Below, one piece after another: positions 1 to 6,320 of a stretch of 14,248 nt of DNA. Below the pieces are notes generated by a model that was not told the origin of the DNA, made no database searches, and saw nothing but the letters and a program-made list of their open reading frames with translations. A program made the translations under genes and the position numbers. Source of the DNA: an uncultured Eubacteriales bacterium. GTDB lineage: Bacteria; Bacillota; Clostridia; Peptostreptococcales; Anaerovoracaceae. Position 1 is the stretch's first letter, and each line of letters begins with the position of its first letter. The DNA is taken from assembly GCA_902797345.1 (NCBI GenBank), contig CADBSL010000063.1, positions 1-14,248 on the forward strand. The letters are read 5' to 3'.

Positions 1-276
1 ATCCTGGACGAACCCACTACCGGTCTGCATTTTGAAGACGTAAATAAATTGATCAAAGTACTTGACAGGTTGACAGAGGTGGGTAATACTGTAATAGTGA
101 TTGAACACAATCTGGATGTAGTCAAAGTCAGCGACTACATCATCGATCTGGGCCCGGGAGGCGGCGATCGGGGCGGTACTGTAGTAGCAGCAGGAACGCC
201 GGAGGACATCGCCGAACAGGAAAACTCCCTCACCGGGCAGTATTTAAAGGGCGTGCTGCAGAAAGGTAGGAAATAG
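1..276 (+). CDS. uvrA: UvrABC excinuclease subunit A, C-terminal fragment
   Basis: This is the last 91 residues of UvrA, the ATPase that scans DNA for bulky lesions and loads UvrB in nucleotide excision repair. The gene enters from the left edge, so its start and zinc modules are not visible. The fragment opens on the Walker B and D-loop of the second ABC domain (ILDEPTTGLH, residues 1-10), followed by the H-loop (VIVIEH, His at residue 36). It ends with the UvrA tail DLGPGGGDRGG and AAGTPEDIAE, which no other ABC family carries in this form. The stop is TAG at 274-276. The next gene starts 5 nt later, so the two are probably cotranscribed. UvrC is encoded three genes downstream. The identification is secure although the piece is short. 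Confidence 0.97.
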   Translation: MLDEPTTGLHFEDVNKLIKVLDRLTEVGNTVIVIEHNLDVVKVSDYIIDLGPGGGDRGGTVVAAGTPEDIAEQENSLTGQYLKGVLQKGRK

Positions 277-281
277 CAGTC

Positions 282-974
282 ATGGAGAAAGCAAAGACCA
301 CCTTCCAGGGAATCTATGGAATGATGTGGGATAAGCCGGCTCTGAGAGCGGAAATGCTGAACCGGGACAAGACGGCGCTGGTCATTATCGATATGGTGAA
401 CGGGTTTGTCCGGGAAGGCCAGATGAAGAACGATCTGGCAGAAGACATCATCGAACCCATCGTAGACCTGATGAAGTATTTCAAGGAAAACAGGATGCCG
501 GTCGTTGCCTTTGGAGACTGTCATGAAAAGGACTCTCCGGAATTCGACCGTTACCCGGAACATTGCGTAAAAGGGACCTCAGAAGCGGAGATCGTCAGAG
601 AGATCGCAGAGGAAGGCGGTTATGATTATATTGTCAAGTCCTCCACCAACGGATTCCTGGAGGAGGAATTCCAGCAGTGGCTGGCGGACCACCCGGATAT
701 CACAGACTTTGTGATCACCGGCGTGTGCACGGACATCTGCGTAATGCAATTCTGCCTGACGGCTAAAGCCTGGTTCGATAAAATGGGGAAGACCTCCCGG
801 ATGATCCTGCCGCTGAATGCGGTGGAGACCTATGACAAGGGCGGTCACCAGATCACCCTGACCAATACCATGGCCGTATACTTTATGGAAGAAAACGGCA
901 CCGAAGTATATTTTGAAATCAATCTTAAGGGGACCAATCCCTTCGAGATCATTGATGCAGCGGAGGGTAAGTAG
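282..974 (+). CDS. pncA: Nicotinamidase (isochorismatase-fold cysteine hydrolase)
   Basis: Predicted cytosolic nicotinamidase, converting nicotinamide to nicotinate and ammonia in NAD salvage. The isochorismatase fold is shown by VIIDMVNGF with catalytic Asp37, VKSSTNGF with Lys119, and GVCTDICV with nucleophile Cys149. The metal-site pattern of nicotinamidases is also present: Asp79-X-His81 and His94 (in YPEHCVKG). This favours nicotinamidase over isochorismatase or ureidoacrylate hydrolase. At 230 residues it is slightly longer than typical bacterial enzymes because of an N-terminal extension before the first strand. The start gives 5-nt spacing from uvrA. The likely ribosome binding site (GGTAGG, 264-269) lies inside the end of uvrA, which suggests translational coupling. 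The next gene encodes the enzyme that uses the product, which strongly supports this substrate. Confidence 0.87.
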   Translation: MEKAKTTFQGIYGMMWDKPALRAEMLNRDKTALVIIDMVNGFVREGQMKNDLAEDIIEPIVDLMKYFKENRMPVVAFGDCHEKDSPEFDRYPEHCVKGTSEAEIVREIAEEGGYDYIVKSSTNGFLEEEFQQWLADHPDITDFVITGVCTDICVMQFCLTAKAWFDKMGKTSRMILPLNAVETYDKGGHQITLTNTMAVYFMEENGTEVYFEINLKGTNPFEIIDAAEGK

Positions 975-979
975 TTAAA

Positions 980-2413
980 ATGGAAAGAAGTCAGAACATG
1001 ACCATGCTCGTGGATTTCTACGAGTTGACAATGGGAAGCGGATATTTTGAAAGCGGTAAAAAGGATACCATCGCCTATTTCGATGTGTTTTACCGGAAGA
1101 ACCCGGACGGCGCGGGCTTTGCCATCGCAGCAGGGCTCCAGAGCGTAGTGGAATACATTGAAAACCTGAAGTTCTCGGAGGAAGATCTGGATTATCTCCG
1201 GAAGAAAGGCGGATTCTCGGAAGAGTTCCTGGCTTATCTGAAGGACTTCACCTTTACCGGAGACATCTGGGCGATCCCGGAAGGGACACCGGTATTCCCG
1301 GGAGAGCCTCTTCTCACAGTGAGAGCACCGCTGATCGAAGCACAGTTGGTGGAAACCTACATTTTATTAGTCATGAATCATCAGAGCCTCATCGCCACCA
1401 AGGCATCCCGGATCGCCCGGGCGGCCAAGGGCAGAGCGGTGATGGAATTCGGTTCCCGGAGAGCCCACGGAGAATCCGCGGCGATCTTAGGAGCCAGAGC
1501 GGCGTACATCGCCGGCGCGGCTGCCAGTGCCTGCGTGAAAGCGGACATCGACTACGGTGTACCGGCCACCGGCACCATGGCCCACAGCTGGATCCAGGTC
1601 TTCGATGATGAACTGGAAGCCTTCCGGGCTTATGCAAAACTTCACCAGGACAACTGTTCTCTGTTAGTGGATACCTATGATGTATTAAAGAGCGGCGTTC
1701 CCAACGCCATGAAAGTTTTCGAGGAGTTCAAACCGGAAAAGATGTCCATCCGTATCGACAGCGGCGACATCACGTATCTGTCCCGTCGGGCGAGAGCCAT
1801 GCTGGACCAGAACGGATTCCACGACTGCAAGATCATCGCTTCCAATTCTCTGGATGAATACCTGATCGAGGACATGCTGATGCAGAATGCAGCCATCGAC
1901 TCCTTCGGTGTGGGTGAAAAGATGATCACTTCCAAGTCGGCTCCGGTCTTCGGCGGCGTATACAAGCTGGTGGCGGTGGAAGAAGAGGATCAGATCCGCC
2001 CCCGGATCAAGATCAGCGAAAACACTGAGAAGATCACCAACCCCGGATTCAAAAAGGCCATTCGTTTCTACGATAAGTTCACCGACAAGGCGGTCGCCGA
2101 CGTGGTGATGCTGAGAGATGAGTCCTTTGATGAAAATGAACCCTACGAGATTTTCAACCCGGAATTCGTCTGGAAGAGAAAGAAGATCACCGATTACTAC
2201 ACCAGAGAGCTGGCAGTGCCGATCTTCAAGGATGGCAAGAGAGTCTATGACCTTCCGTCCACGGAAGAGATCCGGAATTACTGCAGCGACCAGCTGGATA
2301 CCCTCTGGCAGGAAGTAAAGCGGTTCGAGAATCCTCATACCTATTATGTGGACCTGTCGGAAAAATTGTGGACGCTGAAGCAGGAACTGATCGCCGGTCA
2401 CAAGGATTTTTAA
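980..2413 (+). CDS. pncB: Nicotinate phosphoribosyltransferase
   Basis: NaPRTase joins nicotinate to PRPP with ATP hydrolysis to give nicotinate mononucleotide, the committed step of the Preiss-Handler route to NAD+. At 477 residues it has the length of the Gram-positive type. Visible hallmarks are LVDFYELTMG at the N terminus, FGSRRAHG (157-164), GTMAHSW with His202 at the position of the phosphorylated histidine, RIDSGD (258-263) and FGVGE (309-313). The ATG at 980 follows GGAGGG (962-967) with a 12-nt spacer. A second Met at residue 7 (codon at 998) is possible but has no better ribosome binding site. The gene lies 5 nt after the nicotinamidase that supplies its substrate and 9 nt before uvrC, so it is probably part of a uvrA-pncA-pncB-uvrC transcript. 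Confidence 0.93.
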   Translation: MERSQNMTMLVDFYELTMGSGYFESGKKDTIAYFDVFYRKNPDGAGFAIAAGLQSVVEYIENLKFSEEDLDYLRKKGGFSEEFLAYLKDFTFTGDIWAIPEGTPVFPGEPLLTVRAPLIEAQLVETYILLVMNHQSLIATKASRIARAAKGRAVMEFGSRRAHGESAAILGARAAYIAGAAASACVKADIDYGVPATGTMAHSWIQVFDDELEAFRAYAKLHQDNCSLLVDTYDVLKSGVPNAMKVFEEFKPEKMSIRIDSGDITYLSRRARAMLDQNGFHDCKIIASNSLDEYLIEDMLMQNAAIDSFGVGEKMITSKSAPVFGGVYKLVAVEEEDQIRPRIKISENTEKITNPGFKKAIRFYDKFTDKAVADVVMLRDESFDENEPYEIFNPEFVWKRKKITDYYTRELAVPIFKDGKRVYDLPSTEEIRNYCSDQLDTLWQEVKRFENPHTYYVDLSEKLWTLKQELIAGHKDF

Positions 2414-2422
2414 GGAATAAAA

Positions 2423-4273
2423 ATGTTTGATATACAAGAAAACCTGCGTATACTCCCGGATAAACCGGGAGTATACCTGTATAAGGATGCTTTTGGCGAG
2501 GTGATCTACGTGGGGAAGGCCATTTCCCTTCGGAACCGGGTCCGCCAGTATTTCCAGGCCCCGGAACACCTGACGCCGAAGGTTCGGGCGCTGGTGAAAG
2601 ACATCGACGAGTTCGAATACATCATCACCGGTTCGGAAATGGAAGCCCTGATCCTGGAAAACAACCTCATCAAAAAATACATGCCCCGGTACAACGTGCT
2701 GCTGCGGGACGATAAGACCTATCCCTATATCAAGGTCACGCTGGACGAGACCTTTCCCCGGGTCATCAAGACCCGGCGGGTGGTCCGGGACGGGGGGAAA
2801 TACTTTGGCCCTTATACGGATGTGGGGTCGGTGAACCTGATCATCGACTTCCTGAACAAGGTCTATCCCCTGAAAAAGTGCGCCACTCAGAGCTTTCCCG
2901 AAGGTTCCGGACACTGCCTGAACTACCACATCAACCTCTGCAGAGGGGTCTGCGACGGGAAGACGTCTCCGGAAGATTACGGCGAGATGATCCGGGAAGT
3001 GTTGGACTTTCTTCAGGGAAACAGCCGGGAGATGGAAAAACGGCTGAAGACAAAAATGGAGGAAGCATCGGAGGCCCTGGATTTTGAAAAGGCGGCGGAG
3101 TACCGGGACGACATCATCGCGATCCAGATGCTCCGGGAAAAGCAGAAGATTGTTACCAGCGCATCTAACGAGGTGGATGTGATCGTGTCCGCGGATGTGG
3201 ACGAGGGCACCAATATCATGCTCTTCTACGTTCGGGACGGGAAGATGACCGGACGGGAAAGCTACCGGATCGGCGCCACCCTGGAGCAGAGCCGGGAGGA
3301 GAAGATCGCAGCCTTCATGAAACAGTATTACTGTGATGGGTCCCTGATCCCGAAGGAGATCCTGGTGGAATCCATGGGAGAGGAATTCCCGGCCATCGAG
3401 GCCTGGCTCTCAGAGATGAAGGGCAGCAAAGTGAAGATCTTCGTGCCCCAAAAGGGAGATAAAAAAGCCCTGCTGGAAATGGGGGTCCTGAATGTGACCC
3501 AGACTCTGGAGACCTTTGAAAAGAGGGTCAAAAACCGGCAGGACAAGACGGAGAGGCTGGAAGCCGGACTCCAGGAACTGTTGGGACTGGACCGGGAGCT
3601 TCGCCGGATCGAGGCCTACGATATCTCCAACACCTCCGGCGTCCATTCTGTGGGAGGGATGGTGGTCTTTGAAAATGGGATGAAGCGCCCCAAGGATTAC
3701 CGGAAATTCAAGATCAAGACCATCGAAGGGCCCAATGATTACGGCAGCCTCCAGGAAGTCATTTATCGACGGTTCAAGAATTATAAGGAAGCCCAGAAGA
3801 CCGGCCGGAACAACGGGTTCGAGCGGTTGCCGGATCTGCTGCTGATCGACGGCGGAGACAAGCAGGCCGCTGCCGTGGAAGCGGTGACCCGGGCCATGGG
3901 CATCGACGTGCCGGTGGTGGGAATGGTGAAGGATGACAAACACCGGACCCGGGACCTGGTGATCGACGGACGGCTCTGCGGGCTGAAGGAAAATGACGAA
4001 GTGTTCAAGTTCATCTACTTCATCCAGGAAGAGGTCCATCGCTTCTCCATCGATTATCACAAAAGCCTTCGCAGCAAGGCCATGACCAAGTCCGTGCTGG
4101 ACGAGATCCCCGGCATTGGAGAAAAACGCCGGAACCAGCTGCTGGAACACTTCGGCAGTGTAGAGAAGATCAAACAGGCCACGGTGGAAGAGCTGGAAAA
4201 AGCCCCCGGCATGAACAAGAGAGTGGCGGAAGCGGTGAAGGAACACTTCAACAGCAAAAAAACAGAACCATAA
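2423..4273 (+). CDS. uvrC: UvrABC excinuclease subunit C
   Basis: UvrC makes both incisions around a lesion in the UvrB-DNA complex. The 616 residues contain all expected parts. The N-terminal GIY-YIG nuclease has GVY (Tyr18), IYVGK (Tyr29), Arg39 and the LEN glutamate (Glu79). Four cysteines (153, 165, 173, 177) match the cluster reported to bind Fe-S in E. coli UvrC. A UVR domain for UvrB contact lies at about 202-236. The RNase H-like C-terminal nuclease has Asp400 (AYDISN), Asp476 (LLLIDGG) and His539. A helix-hairpin-helix pair lies at about 557-610. The ribosome binding site AAGGA overlaps the pncB stop codon, with 6-nt spacing to ATG 2423. A perfect inverted repeat lies just inside the gene (2448-2476), and a terminator follows immediately. 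Confidence 0.98.
   Translation: MFDIQENLRILPDKPGVYLYKDAFGEVIYVGKAISLRNRVRQYFQAPEHLTPKVRALVKDIDEFEYIITGSEMEALILENNLIKKYMPRYNVLLRDDKTYPYIKVTLDETFPRVIKTRRVVRDGGKYFGPYTDVGSVNLIIDFLNKVYPLKKCATQSFPEGSGHCLNYHINLCRGVCDGKTSPEDYGEMIREVLDFLQGNSREMEKRLKTKMEEASEALDFEKAAEYRDDIIAIQMLREKQKIVTSASNEVDVIVSADVDEGTNIMLFYVRDGKMTGRESYRIGATLEQSREEKIAAFMKQYYCDGSLIPKEILVESMGEEFPAIEAWLSEMKGSKVKIFVPQKGDKKALLEMGVLNVTQTLETFEKRVKNRQDKTERLEAGLQELLGLDRELRRIEAYDISNTSGVHSVGGMVVFENGMKRPKDYRKFKIKTIEGPNDYGSLQEVIYRRFKNYKEAQKTGRNNGFERLPDLLLIDGGDKQAAAVEAVTRAMGIDVPVVGMVKDDKHRTRDLVIDGRLCGLKENDEVFKFIYFIQEEVHRFSIDYHKSLRSKAMTKSVLDEIPGIGEKRRNQLLEHFGSVEKIKQATVEELEKAPGMNKRVAEAVKEHFNSKKTEP
2448..2476 (+). repeat. Perfect 12-bp inverted repeat inside the start of uvrC
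   Basis: The arms 2448-2459 (GTATACTCCCGG) and 2465-2476 (CCGGGAGTATAC) are exact reverse complements with a 5-nt ATAAA loop. The repeat begins 25 nt after the uvrC start codon and lies inside the codons for the N-terminal ILPDKPGVYLY motif. In the mRNA it would form a stable hairpin just downstream of the initiating ribosome. In DNA it is a possible dyad operator. It does not resemble the Bacillus-type LexA box (CGAAC-N4-GTTCG). Confidence 0.8.
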
Positions 4274-4313
4274 AAAAACACTCCGTATCGTCTCAGGAAA
4301 CGGAGTGTTTTTT
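4273..4313. terminator. Bidirectional intrinsic terminator between uvrC and the ACT gene
   Basis: A 14-bp perfect inverted repeat pairs 4273-4286 with 4300-4313. Its core is ACACTCCGT/ACGGAGTGT, and it is flanked by an A-run on the left and a T-run on the right. It begins at the uvrC stop codon and lies 34 nt past the stop of the convergent ACT gene, so a T-tract follows the stem on either strand. Confidence 0.92.
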
Positions 4314-4347
4314 ATAGTGATTCAATAATTTCGGTCTCATTTGGTTT

Positions 4348-4779
4348 TTATTTGGCATACAGTTCTTCTGCGCTCACGATGCGGATCCCGTTCTTTTCGA
4401 AGATCTCGGTGGCTTCATCCATTTTATCCACTTTCATGATGATCAGCGGTTTTACATCCGCTTTCATAACAAAGGAGTAGATATATTCGATGTTGATGTC
4501 GTTTTCATCACACAGAGCGAAAATCTCGTGAAGTGCGCCCGGTTTGTCTGCGATCTCGGCTGCCAGGATCTCGCTGATCTTTGCGGCATAACCGGCTTCA
4601 CGGACTGCAGTCAAAGCGGCCTCCGGATCGTCCACGACCAATCTTAAGATCCCAAATTCGTTGGTGTCGAAAACAGAAATCGCACGAATATCGATGCCCA
4701 TATTCTTGATCGCCAGGGCAAGGGATGCGATATGACCTTTTTTATTTTCGATGAATACCGAAAGTTGTTTTGCACGCAT
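4348..4779 (-). CDS. Tandem ACT-domain protein
   Basis: A 143-residue protein made only of two ACT domains, at about 4-65 and 69-138. Each has the ACT pattern of a first strand, a D/N-K-P/K-G-X-L-type turn and a helix: ENKKGHIASLALAI in the first and IADKPGALHEIFALC in the second. ACT pairs usually bind amino acids and regulate a partner enzyme. Free-standing tandem ACT proteins of this size are common in Clostridia, and their ligand is generally unassigned. The start has a very strong ribosome binding site on the minus strand (AGGAGGAAGGAG, about 4785-4796). It is the only minus-strand gene here and has its own promoter and a shared terminator. Which enzyme or transporter it controls cannot be told from the neighbours. 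Confidence 0.9.
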   Translation of the reverse strand: MRAKQLSVFIENKKGHIASLALAIKNMGIDIRAISVFDTNEFGILRLVVDDPEAALTAVREAGYAAKISEILAAEIADKPGALHEIFALCDENDINIEYIYSFVMKADVKPLIIMKVDKMDEATEIFEKNGIRIVSAEELYAK

Positions 4780-4838
4780 AACTTACACTCCTTCCTCCTG
4801 AGGGAACGAACCCTCTTAAATAGCTTATGTTACCTTTT

Positions 4839-4867
4839 AACTTATCACATTTTGCCATATTTATCAA
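4839..4867 (-). promoter_or_regulatory. Probable promoter of the ACT gene
   Basis: On the minus strand TTGATA (4862-4867) is separated by 17 nt from TAAGTT (4839-4844). A TG lies one base before the -10, giving an extended -10. The -10 itself matches the consensus weakly, at three of six positions. The region is AT-rich compared with its surroundings. The predicted leader carries a small GAGGG/CCCTC hairpin (4800-4815) just upstream of the ribosome binding site. Confidence 0.5.
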
Positions 4868-4887
4868 CTGTCTGCCGAGTTATTTTG

Positions 4888-4918
4888 TTGAAAATTTTTT
4901 TCTATTCTGTGGTATAAT
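4888..4918 (+). promoter_or_regulatory. Probable promoter of the DJ-1/PfpI gene cluster
   Basis: A perfect TATAAT (4913-4918) is preceded by TGG, giving an extended -10. TTGAAA (4888-4893) lies upstream with a 19-nt spacer, longer than ideal, but the extended -10 can compensate. It sits in the AT-rich divergent intergenic region about 50 nt before ATG 4967, and AAAAGGAG (4951-4958) provides the ribosome binding site. Confidence 0.7.
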
Positions 4919-4966
4919 AAAAATAAGTATGCGTCTGTAAAAACCGGAGAAAAAGGAGAATGCGTT

Positions 4967-5515
4967 ATGGACAAAAAAGTATATGTACACCTGGCGGAAG
5001 GCTTTGAAGAGATCGAAGCGATGGCCACCATCGACATCCTCATCCGGGGCGGCGTGGACGCAGAGACGGTGTCGGTGACCGGAGAGCGGATCGTGAAAAG
5101 CGTAAGGGGCATAGGTGTGCAGTGCGACAGGCTGTTTGAAGAAGTGGATTACAGTCTGGGAGAAATGATCGTTTTGCCGGGAGGACAGCCCGGGGTCAAT
5201 AACCTGAGCGCTCACCGGGGTCTGGCACAGAAGCTGAAGGAGTATCAGGATCAGGGCAAATGGATCGGTGCCATTTGCGCCGCTCCCATCGCCCTTCACC
5301 GGAACGGCCTCATCGACGGAAAGACCGTGACCTGTTATCCGGGCTGCGGAGATGATTTTGACGAAGCCACCGTGGTGGTGGAGAAGGTCGTGATGGACGG
5401 GAAGCTGATCACATCCCGGGGACCTGGAACTGCCATCGAATTCGGGTTGAAACTCCTGGAGGTCCTGAAAGGAAAAGATGTGGCAGATGAAGTAAGAGCG
5501 AAATTATTGGCGTAA
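4967..5515 (+). CDS. DJ-1/PfpI family protein (YajL/ThiJ-like)
   Basis: A 182-residue single-domain member of the DJ-1/PfpI superfamily, of the short DJ-1/YajL type. The start AEGFEEIEA carries the conserved glutamate (Glu17). The nucleophile elbow AICAAP carries Cys104, the residue sensitive to oxidation in DJ-1 proteins. LPGGQPGVNNL and TSRGPGTAIEF are also typical. Proposed roles for this family include redox-responsive chaperone and glyoxal or methylglyoxal-adduct handling. The exact activity here is unknown. It is the first gene after a good promoter and ends in tandem stops (TAATAA). A 42-nt heptad block follows directly, before the DUF1292 gene. Confidence 0.92.
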   Translation: MDKKVYVHLAEGFEEIEAMATIDILIRGGVDAETVSVTGERIVKSVRGIGVQCDRLFEEVDYSLGEMIVLPGGQPGVNNLSAHRGLAQKLKEYQDQGKWIGAICAAPIALHRNGLIDGKTVTCYPGCGDDFDEATVVVEKVVMDGKLITSRGPGTAIEFGLKLLEVLKGKDVADEVRAKLLA

Positions 5516-5518
5516 TAA

Positions 5519-5560
5519 GCCGGAAGCTGGGAGCTCATAGCTCCCGGCTCCGAGCTCCAG
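5519..5560 (+). repeat. Heptanucleotide-periodic block, GCTNNNN type, with hairpin
   Basis: Starting at the base after the tandem stop codons, the sequence reads as six 7-mers: GCCGGAA, GCTGGGA, GCTCATA, GCTCCCG, GCTCCGA, GCTCCAG. Part of it forms an 11-bp stem (5525-5535 with 5539-5549, one G-U pair) around a CAT loop. There is no T-run, so it is not a standard intrinsic terminator. Confidence 0.65.
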
Positions 5561-5584
5561 GAAAATGAATGAAAGGAGAACCCA

Positions 5585-5899
5585 ATGACTGAGAATAAAG
5601 GAAGAGGCAGCGCCGGTGCTCCGGCGGACAATGATGATGATAATTTTCTGACACTGGAATTTGAAGACGGCAAGGAAATCGAATGCGAGATTATGGGCGT
5701 TTTCGATGTGGAGGGAAAGGAATACATCGCCCTGATCCCCAATGATGGATCCGAGGATATCTATCTGTACGGATACCGGGAGATGAACGAAGATGAATTT
5801 GAAATGCTGGACATTGAAGATGACGCGGAATTTGAAAAAGTGGCAGCGGAATTTGACCGGCTCATATCGGAAGACGTGGTAGACCTGGAAGAAGAGTAG
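5585..5899 (+). CDS. DUF1292 family protein
   Basis: A 104-residue acidic protein of the DUF1292 (YrzB-like) family, widespread in Bacillota and of unknown function. The core (about 19-66) has the family pattern: a strand with F-D/E-D-G (LEFEDGKEIECEIMGVF), then KEYIALIP, then DIYLYGYRE. Both ends are rich in Asp and Glu. There is no signal peptide or membrane segment. The start is set by AAAGGAG (5572-5578) with a 6-nt spacer. It lies 12 nt upstream of a small coiled-coil gene, so the two are probably cotranslated. In many Bacillota DUF1292 genes lie near the yrrK/mtaD-type cluster, which is not present here. Confidence 0.85.
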   Translation: MTENKGRGSAGAPADNDDDNFLTLEFEDGKEIECEIMGVFDVEGKEYIALIPNDGSEDIYLYGYREMNEDEFEMLDIEDDAEFEKVAAEFDRLISEDVVDLEEE

Positions 5900-5911
5900 A
5901 CGGAGAAGAGC

Positions 5912-6241
5912 ATGCAGAATAAATGGAAGGAGTCCCTTCAGGGTCTCAGCATCCCGGGTCTGAACCGGAAGGGGAAGACCGGGAACGAGGATGAAAATAA
6001 TGGTGAATCCCGGGAGTCTGCTCTGAAAAACATGAAGAGAGACGAACTTCTGGAGATCCTGGTGGAAGTGTATCGGGAAAACGAGACACTGAAAGAGAAG
6101 CTGGCAGAAACGGAAGAAAGACTGAAGGATTACAAGCAGATGCTGGAACAGTCCTCCGCAATGACGGAACGGTTCCGTGCCCTGGAAGAGAGCCAGAAAG
6201 AACAGATGGAGCTGCTGCAAAAGCTGACAGCGGGAAGATAA
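5912..6241 (+). CDS. Small coiled-coil protein of unknown function
   Basis: I do not recognise the family of this 109-residue protein. Residues 1-40 are polar and probably disordered, with a basic patch (LNRKGKTGN). Residues 40-107 are strongly helical with leucines at heptad spacing (ELLEILVEVYRENETLKEKL and onward), consistent with a coiled coil. There is no membrane segment or catalytic motif. GGAG (5902-5905) gives a normal ribosome binding site, and codon use resembles the neighbours, so it looks like a real gene. An intrinsic terminator begins 9 nt after the stop, which makes it the last gene of the cluster starting at 4967. Confidence 0.7.
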   Translation: MQNKWKESLQGLSIPGLNRKGKTGNEDENNGESRESALKNMKRDELLEILVEVYRENETLKEKLAETEERLKDYKQMLEQSSAMTERFRALEESQKEQMELLQKLTAGR

Positions 6242-6249
6242 CGAACATG

Positions 6250-6287
6250 CACTGGCGGACATGGACGACCCGACGCCAGTGTTTTTT
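6250..6287 (+). terminator. Intrinsic terminator or attenuator before the nucleoside kinase
   Basis: The stem CACTGGCG (6250-6257) pairs perfectly with CGCCAGTG (6274-6281) around a 16-nt loop and is followed by six T (6282-6287). It lies only 33 nt upstream of the kinase start at 6321, so it could also act as an attenuator for the kinase and helicase genes. An in-frame ATG at 6261 falls in the loop. Confidence 0.82.
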
Positions 6288-6320
6288 AAAAGATTGGAGA
6301 TTGAAGACAGGAGGTCAGGT

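Noticed and set aside
1685..2929. Long minus-strand open frame (414 codons) across pncB and uvrC
   Set aside because: It is antisense to two confidently identified genes, its translation shows no family motif, and it arises from the GC-rich third positions of the real genes. The same applies to the other long antisense frames opposite uvrC, the kinase, pcrA, ligA, rph and rdgB.
4800..4815. LexA/SOS box or operator in the ACT leader (GGAACGAACC region)
   Set aside because: It is a 5-bp GAGGG/CCCTC hairpin and does not have the CGAAC-N4-GTTCG symmetry of the Gram-positive SOS box.
5565..5588. Seven-codon upstream ORF ending across the DUF1292 start
   Set aside because: Its only candidate ribosome binding site (AGGA) is 2 nt from the ATG, too close to work well. 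It is probably chance, although the overlap could in principle couple translation.
6261..6320. Upstream in-frame ATG giving a 20-residue extension of the nucleoside kinase
   Set aside because: The ATG lies in the loop of an intrinsic terminator, has no ribosome binding site, and the ATG at 6321 has AGGAGG at ideal spacing.
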